A stretch of DNA of 24,918 nucleotides, taken from positions 1-24,918 of the forward strand of contig CAITFY010000052.1 in NCBI GenBank assembly GCA_903891755.1, written 5' to 3'. This document shows positions 20,581 through 24,918 of this stretch, piece after piece. The notes under the pieces are model-generated. The model was not told where the DNA came from, did no database searches, and saw only the letters and a program-made list of their open reading frames with translations. Every line of letters starts with the position of its first letter. Positions within the stretch are counted from its first letter, which is position 1. Both the position numbers and the translations under genes were made by a program. This DNA comes from an uncultured Actinomycetes bacterium (GTDB lineage Bacteria > Actinomycetota > Actinomycetes > Nanopelagicales > Nanopelagicaceae).

Positions 20581-21462
20581 ATGTCCTTTACTTACATCGC
20601 CTATTTCTTGGCATGGAAACTTCTTGGATACTTACCTGAAGCTCGCGCCTATGCTCTGATGAATTGGATTGCAGATCAGATCACCAAACGCAATCCTTCT
20701 GGAGTGCAGCGACTCCGCTCTAACTATCTGCGAGTTCGACCGGAATTAGAAGAGCCCGAGCTTCAATCTTTAGTCCGCGAAGGAATGCGTTCATATCTTC
20801 GATACTGGTGTGACACATTCCGCCTACCTCTCTGGTCACGCGATGAAATTGTTGGACGAGTTGTCGTCATAAATGACCATCTCTTGCGCGACGCTCTCGC
20901 TGCTGGCAAAGGCGCAATTGTTTCCTTACCTCATGCCGGAAATTGGGACCATGCAGGTGCCTACTACTGCCAAACAGGAGCACCAGTAGTCACGGTGGCA
21001 GAACATTTAGAGCCGGAGAAGCTATTTAGAAAGTTTCTCGATTATCGCCAATCATTGGGCATGGAAGTGCTTGATGCCAGTGCCCGTTCACTCGCCTTGC
21101 TCTCGCAGAGATTGCGCCAGGGCAGACTTATCGCTTTGGTTGCTGATCGCGATTTATCCAGGAACGGCGTTGATGTAAATTTCTTCAACCACCCTGCGCG
21201 AATGCCAGCTGGACCTGCAGTGCTCTCTATCCAAACCGGAGCTCCGCTTCTAACCGCCTTTGTAAGGTATCTAGAAGTAGGCATTGAAATTACCTTTGAG
21301 CCAGCGATAGAAATTCCAGAAGAGGGAAGTACTTCCTCGAAAGTGACCGCAATGATTCAAGAGAGCGCCACCCGGTTAGAGGGGCATCTCAAAGAGCATG
21401 TCAGCGATTGGCATATGCTGCAGCGAATTTGGATTGATGGAGATTTCAAGGAACGCGAATGA
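20581..21462 (+). CDS. Phosphatidylinositol mannoside acyltransferase (LpxL/HtrB family, PatA-like)
   Basis: A 293-aa membrane-associated acyltransferase. The HX4D catalytic motif is HAGNWD (His118, Asp123), followed by the family blocks EKLFRKFLDYRQSLGMEVL and LVADRDLSRNGVDVNFFNHPARMPAGPA. The C-terminus has DWHMLQRIW, close to the conserved WxxxQ..W of lipid A and PIM acyltransferases. In mycobacteria PatA acylates the mannose of PIM1/PIM2 at the inner face of the membrane. It sits between pgsA and pimA, as in Mycobacterium. It has no Shine-Dalgarno and starts one base after the pgsA stop, so it depends on coupling. It ends with an ATGA overlap into pimA. Confidence 0.92.
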   Translation: MSFTYIAYFLAWKLLGYLPEARAYALMNWIADQITKRNPSGVQRLRSNYLRVRPELEEPELQSLVREGMRSYLRYWCDTFRLPLWSRDEIVGRVVVINDHLLRDALAAGKGAIVSLPHAGNWDHAGAYYCQTGAPVVTVAEHLEPEKLFRKFLDYRQSLGMEVLDASARSLALLSQRLRQGRLIALVADRDLSRNGVDVNFFNHPARMPAGPAVLSIQTGAPLLTAFVRYLEVGIEITFEPAIEIPEEGSTSSKVTAMIQESATRLEGHLKEHVSDWHMLQRIWIDGDFKERE

Positions 21463-22634
21463 ATGATAAGAAATTACGGATTGGCATGGTCTGCCCCTAT
21501 GGATGGGATATTCCCGGGGGCGTACAGATTCACGTTCGCGAACTCGCGGAACATTTTGTAGCCGAGGGTCATCACGTCTCTGTGATCGCCCCGGTAAGCG
21601 ATGACGATTCAATCACCGATCCTTGGCTAGTGAGCGCCGGCAGACCTGTACCAATTCCATTTAATGGATCAGTTGCTCGGGTGCTCTTCGGTCCCATCGC
21701 CGCTTCACGAGTGAGACAGTGGATTGCTCAAGGTGATTTTGATGTACTTCACATGCACGAACCCGGTATTCCATCTCTTTCACTCCTTGCGTGCTGGGCA
21801 GCTGAAGGCGCGATGGTTGGAACATTCCACGCCTCAACGCCGAAACTTCGCGCAATCGCATCAGTCGGTCCCTTGATTGAGCCCATGATAGAAAAGTTAA
21901 GCGCTCGGATTGCAGTAAGTGAGATGGCGCAAGCCACTCTCAAAAACCTCTACGGCACTGAAGCGGTAGTTATTCCAAATGGAATTGATTACTCGCGTTT
22001 CACATCTTTGAGTGCTGAAGAGAGACGTGCCAAGGGTGCAAAGTTAAGAATTGGTTTTCTTGGAAGGTTTGAAGAAGCAAGAAAAGGTTTACCACTTCTA
22101 CTAGAAGCACTTCCTAAGATATTAAAGGCTATTCCCAATGTGGAGTTAGTGGTGGCAGGCCCAGGCGATCAATCAAAGATCCTCGAGCGTCTCGATACTC
22201 ATACAGCTAGGCAGATTCGATTCCTTGGACGTTTGAGTGAGGAAGAGAAAGTTGATTTTCTCTCATCACTAGATTTGTATGTTGCACCAAATACTGGCGG
22301 CGAATCTTTTGGAATCATTCTCGCCGAGGCCATGGCTTCAGGAGTTCCGGTTCTTGCAAGTGACATCCCTGCCTTCGTTGATCTCTTGGCGGTTGGAGAT
22401 TGCGGCCGAACATTTGAATCAGAGAGTTCCGCTGATTTAGCTCAGAAAGCAATCGAATTACTCCGCAATTCATCCTATTTACAGGAACTTGCTGAGAATG
22501 GGCGGAATGCAGCGATTCGTTTCGACTGGGGGAGCGTTGCTACCCAGATAATGAGTGTCTACGAAGTTGCAATGACCGGCCAGGGGAAAGTTGCCGTTGG
22601 CTCAGAGAACGCTAGCTGGAAGAAGAGCAGATAA
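21459..22634 (+). CDS. pimA: Phosphatidylinositol alpha-mannosyltransferase (GT4, PimA-like)
   Basis: A 391-aa GT-B glycosyltransferase. The N-terminal acceptor loop YGWDIPGGVQIHVREL is typical of PimA, as is the catalytic-region GTFH (His124). The C-terminal donor domain has VIPNGIDYSRF, FLGRFEEARKG, and the EX7E motif in GGESFGIILAEAMASG that binds GDP-mannose. PimA transfers the first mannose to phosphatidylinositol on the cytoplasmic face. The start overlaps the acyltransferase stop as ATGA, with AAGGA six bases upstream. The last 15 residues are polar and variable. Assignment to PimA rather than another GT4 rests on the N-terminal loop and on the operon. Confidence 0.94.
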   Translation: MNDKKLRIGMVCPYGWDIPGGVQIHVRELAEHFVAEGHHVSVIAPVSDDDSITDPWLVSAGRPVPIPFNGSVARVLFGPIAASRVRQWIAQGDFDVLHMHEPGIPSLSLLACWAAEGAMVGTFHASTPKLRAIASVGPLIEPMIEKLSARIAVSEMAQATLKNLYGTEAVVIPNGIDYSRFTSLSAEERRAKGAKLRIGFLGRFEEARKGLPLLLEALPKILKAIPNVELVVAGPGDQSKILERLDTHTARQIRFLGRLSEEEKVDFLSSLDLYVAPNTGGESFGIILAEAMASGVPVLASDIPAFVDLLAVGDCGRTFESESSADLAQKAIELLRNSSYLQELAENGRNAAIRFDWGSVATQIMSVYEVAMTGQGKVAVGSENASWKKSR

Positions 22635-23137
22635 TGATGACAGTGGTTGCTACCGCCTTAGTTCTCATTCTCTTTGCTTGGTATCTCTCCTTCTCTGCCT
22701 CGCGCCTGGATCGCCTACATCATCGCGTTGAAACTTCTTGGGAACACCTAGATGCTTTGCTGCAACGTCGTGCGGCTTTGGCACTGGAGATTTCACATCA
22801 AGCTGAGTTGGACCCGGCAACTGCCCTTATTCTGACTCAATCAGCATATGTAAGTCGCGAAGAGTCAATCGTGGATCGAAACGATGCCGAGAGGTCCCTT
22901 TCCGAATCTTTGAAATTTCTGCGAGATAGCGCCAAGAACGATGAGATTCAAATATCTGTTCCACTTCTCCATGAACTAACTGCCCTGACCGAGAAGATCA
23001 CCTTGGCGATTTCAATCCATCTAGAAGCGGTTAACTCTGTATCGAAGTTACGAGCAAAACCCATCTACCGACTCTTCCATCTTGCCGGAAAGGCAACACT
23101 CCCCAAGATCTACTCATTTGAAGAGGATGCCTTGTAA
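22634..23137 (+). CDS. LemA-like membrane-anchored helical protein
   Basis: A 167-aa protein with one N-terminal membrane helix (about residues 2-22) followed by long amphipathic helices. RLDRLHHRVETSWEHLDALLQRRAALALEI and the closing RAKPIYRLFHLAGKATLPKIYSFEEDAL follow the helix-bundle pattern of LemA, including the terminal phenylalanine-rich segment, but the usual LemA YN and FN motifs are missing. Similar proteins follow pimA in other actinobacteria. The function is unknown. The start overlaps the pimA stop (TAATG), and the end overlaps the DUF3048 start in the same way, so it is firmly in the operon. Confidence 0.78.
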   Translation: MMTVVATALVLILFAWYLSFSASRLDRLHHRVETSWEHLDALLQRRAALALEISHQAELDPATALILTQSAYVSREESIVDRNDAERSLSESLKFLRDSAKNDEIQISVPLLHELTALTEKITLAISIHLEAVNSVSKLRAKPIYRLFHLAGKATLPKIYSFEEDAL

Positions 23138-24168
23138 TGAGATTGAGTTCAAAGTTAATTGTTCTCCCGGTTCTTCTCTCATCCGTACTTCTTTTAGCCG
23201 GGTGTGGAGCAGGATCTTCATCGACCGGATCTAACTCAGTGGCTGTGCCGACCAATGTTTTAACTGGTTTGCCGGGAATTAACGGTCCGTTGCTCTTTGT
23301 AAAGATTGATGACACTCGCCCTGCGCACCCACAAATTGGTTTAGATAGTGCAGATGTAATTTATATTGAGCAAGTTGAAGGCGGCCTGACCAGACTCGCG
23401 GCGGTATTCAGCAATAAATTACCCGCGTTGATCGGACCCATTCGTTCTGCCCGCATTAGCGATATTGATTTGATGGCAAATTATGGTCGAGTTGGTATGG
23501 CTTACAGCGGAGCACAAACTCTCTTCCTCCCAGTTCTTCGTGCTGCAAATATTGAAGATATCGGTGCAGATACAGAGCCAGCATCCATCTACTCACGCGA
23601 TGCGACGCGATCAGCGCCAACTAATATGGTCTTGAATCCGAAGGCACTTCTCAATAAATCCATCACTAAGGAGAATCGACAGATTGTTACGGCTAAGTCT
23701 GTTGGCTGGAAATTTGGAGATCTTCCGGTCGGGGGAGTTCCTATTAAGAGCGTTGAGATTAAATGGCCAGCCGCTAAGTACAAGGCGGTCTGGTCGAAGG
23801 CCGCAGGACAATGGAATATGTATTACAACGGCACCCTTGATGTTGCTGCAAATGGTAAGCAACTAGGTTCGCCTACATTTGTGATTCAAGAGGTGAGCAT
23901 CACCCCATCGATTTATCATGATCACAACGGGAGTTTTACCCCTTTTAGCAACACCATTGGTTCAGGAACCGGATATCTACTCCGCGATGGGCAAGAGATT
24001 CCGGTCTTCTGGAATCGTGCCAGCGCTACCGAACCCACTACCTGGACTCTCAAGGATGGCTCTCCCGCCTACTTCCACACAGGTCAGGTATGGATTGCAC
24101 TTACCGACCAAACTCCTAAATTTGTCTACCCTGCTTCTGGGACGCCAAGCCCTTCCGCTTCAAAGTAG
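23137..24168 (+). CDS. DUF3048 lipoprotein (YerB-like)
   Basis: A 343-aa secreted lipoprotein. The signal peptide carries lipobox LLAGC (Cys23), and a Gly/Ser-rich linker follows. The DUF3048 N-terminal domain begins near residue 43 (LTGLPGINGPLLFVKIDDTRPAHPQIGL) and carries ADVIYIEQVEGGLTRLAAVF and GPIRSARISDIDLMA. The C-terminal domain includes GTGYLLRDGQEIPVFWNRAS. The family's role is unsettled; it is an outer-surface protein in Gram-positives. The start overlaps the upstream stop as TAATG, with GAGG about 11 bases before it. The C-terminal tail is rich in Ser and Pro. Placement at the end of a PIM operon hints at an envelope role. Confidence 0.88.
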   Translation: MRLSSKLIVLPVLLSSVLLLAGCGAGSSSTGSNSVAVPTNVLTGLPGINGPLLFVKIDDTRPAHPQIGLDSADVIYIEQVEGGLTRLAAVFSNKLPALIGPIRSARISDIDLMANYGRVGMAYSGAQTLFLPVLRAANIEDIGADTEPASIYSRDATRSAPTNMVLNPKALLNKSITKENRQIVTAKSVGWKFGDLPVGGVPIKSVEIKWPAAKYKAVWSKAAGQWNMYYNGTLDVAANGKQLGSPTFVIQEVSITPSIYHDHNGSFTPFSNTIGSGTGYLLRDGQEIPVFWNRASATEPTTWTLKDGSPAYFHTGQVWIALTDQTPKFVYPASGTPSPSASK

Positions 24169-24171
24169 ACT
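24166..24171 (+). promoter_or_regulatory. Candidate -10 box for pdxS, overlapping the DUF3048 stop codon
   Basis: TAGACT begins with the TAG stop of the lipoprotein gene. A start about seven bases downstream would give a pdxS leader of roughly 75 bases that includes the hairpin at 24209-24223. Confidence 0.3.
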
Positions 24172-24208
24172 AAACCTCTTGCCCCAGGGGCATCGTTAGG
24201 AAAGCGGA

Positions 24209-24223
24209 ATCCCACAATGGGAT
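24209..24223 (+). other. Hairpin in the pdxS leader
   Basis: ATCCCA-CAA-TGGGAT is a perfect 6-bp stem with a 3-base loop. A tighter palindrome (TGCCCCAGGGGCA) lies about 30 bases before it. No U tract follows, so it is not a clear terminator. It may be part of a leader structure. I see no known riboswitch consensus. Confidence 0.35.
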
Positions 24224-24241
24224 GAAAGCGTTGAGATCTTC

Positions 24242-24247
24242 GAGGAG
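24242..24247 (+). promoter_or_regulatory. Shine-Dalgarno of pdxS
   Basis: GAGGAG lies six bases before ATG 24254. It is one of the strongest ribosome sites in the window and indicates a leadered mRNA, unlike most first genes here. Confidence 0.7.
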
Positions 24248-24253
24248 TTGTAA

Positions 24254-24918
24254 ATGTCTGAGCAGAGCGAAAAGGTAACTGGAACCGGTCGAGTCAAGCG
24301 CGGAATGGCAGAAATGCTCAAGGGCGGCGTCATCATGGATGTCGTTAACGTTGAACAAGCCAAGATTGCTGAAGATGCTGGTGCAGTAGCTGTGATGGCT
24401 TTGGAGCGAGTACCTGCTGATATTCGTGCGCAAGGTGGCGTCGCTCGTATGTCAGATCCAGACATGATCGAGAAGATTCAAGCTGCTGTATCAATCCCAG
24501 TAATGGCGAAGGCACGTATCGGTCATTTTGTAGAGGCACAGATTCTGCAGAGCCTTGGCGTGGATTACATCGATGAGTCAGAAGTTTTAACACCTGCGGA
24601 TTACGAGAACCACATTGATAAGTGGAACTTCACAATTCCATTCGTCTGCGGTGCAACTAATTTGGGAGAAGCGCTTCGTCGTATCAACGAAGGCGCAGCA
24701 ATGATTCGCTCTAAGGGTGAAGCCGGTACTGGCGATGTATCAAATGCGACAACTCATATGCGCAAGATCTCACAGGAGATTCGTCGCCTGACCTCTATGC
24801 GTGAAGATGAGTTATATGTTGCTGCAAAAGAACTTCAAGCTCCATATGAACTTGTTAAGGAAGTTGCGCAGACCGGAAAACTTCCTGTCGTGCTCTTTAC
24901 AGCTGGCGGAATCGCTAC
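24254..24918 (+). CDS. pdxS: Pyridoxal 5'-phosphate synthase subunit PdxS, N-terminal three quarters (cut by window edge)
   Basis: The visible 221 codons are those of PdxS, the synthase subunit that makes PLP from ribose-5-phosphate, glyceraldehyde-3-phosphate and ammonia supplied by PdxT. Near-invariant blocks are VKRGMAEMLKGGVIMDVVN (catalytic Asp in IMDV), ALERVPADIRAQGGVARMSD, MAKARIGHFVEAQIL with the Schiff-base Lys, and MIRSKGEAGTGD with the second Lys. The frame runs open to the window end at LFTAGGIAT; PdxS is usually about 295-300 aa. In mycobacteria pdxS also lies downstream of the pgsA-pimA group, and pdxT is expected beyond the edge. Confidence 0.98.
   Translation, partial: MSEQSEKVTGTGRVKRGMAEMLKGGVIMDVVNVEQAKIAEDAGAVAVMALERVPADIRAQGGVARMSDPDMIEKIQAAVSIPVMAKARIGHFVEAQILQSLGVDYIDESEVLTPADYENHIDKWNFTIPFVCGATNLGEALRRINEGAAMIRSKGEAGTGDVSNATTHMRKISQEIRRLTSMREDELYVAAKELQAPYELVKEVAQTGKLPVVLFTAGGIA

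Noticed and set aside
1..24918. CRISPR arrays, insertion sequences, prophage or toxin-antitoxin modules
   Set aside because: No regularly spaced repeats, transposase-like proteins, terminal inverted repeats or phage genes were seen in the window.

Overview
The window reads as a compact chromosome segment of a free-living actinobacterium with roughly balanced GC by eye, far below a streptomycete. Supporting signs are the qcrC-ctaE / trpD arrangement, the five-helix CtaE, the order thrS - HIT - pgsA - PatA-like acyltransferase - pimA - pdxS known from mycobacteria, and DUF3054 and DUF3048 proteins. Small intergenic gaps, five overlapping convergent gene pairs and ordinary GC suggest a streamlined lineage such as the freshwater Nanopelagicales (acI) or a relative. 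That placement is inference. No insertion sequence, phage gene, CRISPR array or origin is visible, and no stretch over 300 bases lacks a gene.

Layout. 1-2639: cytochrome bc1 (qcrC, partial) and oxidase subunit III (ctaE) on the minus strand, divergent from trpD, which runs into a DEDDh exonuclease. 2675-5958: a membrane protein with an internal repeat, an alpha/beta hydrolase, and a two-gene operon of a COG3375-type GNAT and a MenC/N-succinylamino acid racemase-like enolase-superfamily enzyme. 6005-12218: single-gene and two-gene units (LysE exporter, NPD-family flavoenzyme, RimJ-like GNAT plus EamA transporter, VOC protein, low-molecular-weight phosphatase, an unrecognised four-helix protein, MarC). 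12415-15055: DUF1349-DUF3054, then on the minus strand tRNA-Gly, tRNA-Cys, a ROK sugar kinase, a mannose-6-phosphate isomerase-type cupin and tRNA-Val. 15171-24918: a pabB-pabC fusion, thrS, HIT, an antisense EF-G-like relic, then a tightly coupled phosphatidylinositol mannoside operon (pgsA, acyltransferase, pimA, a LemA-like protein, a DUF3048 lipoprotein) and the start of pdxS.

The strongest global signal is in the promoters. Most first genes of a transcription unit have a TANNNT-like -10 hexamer followed by exactly six bases and then the start codon, with no Shine-Dalgarno. This predicts leaderless mRNAs. Most genes inside operons instead overlap their neighbour or carry a Shine-Dalgarno. 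The pattern also corrects several start codons (ctaE, the NPD enzyme, the RimJ-like GNAT, pgsA).

The most interesting loci are the EF-G-like G-domain relic without a P-loop, inverted inside the conserved HIT-pgsA neighbourhood; the GNAT/racemase pair with the residue pattern of true N-succinylamino acid racemases; a 13-bp hairpin upstream of marC that pairs fully only in the marC-sense RNA; and a ROK kinase that has lost the Glu of its ExGH motif next to a stand-alone phosphomannose isomerase cupin.
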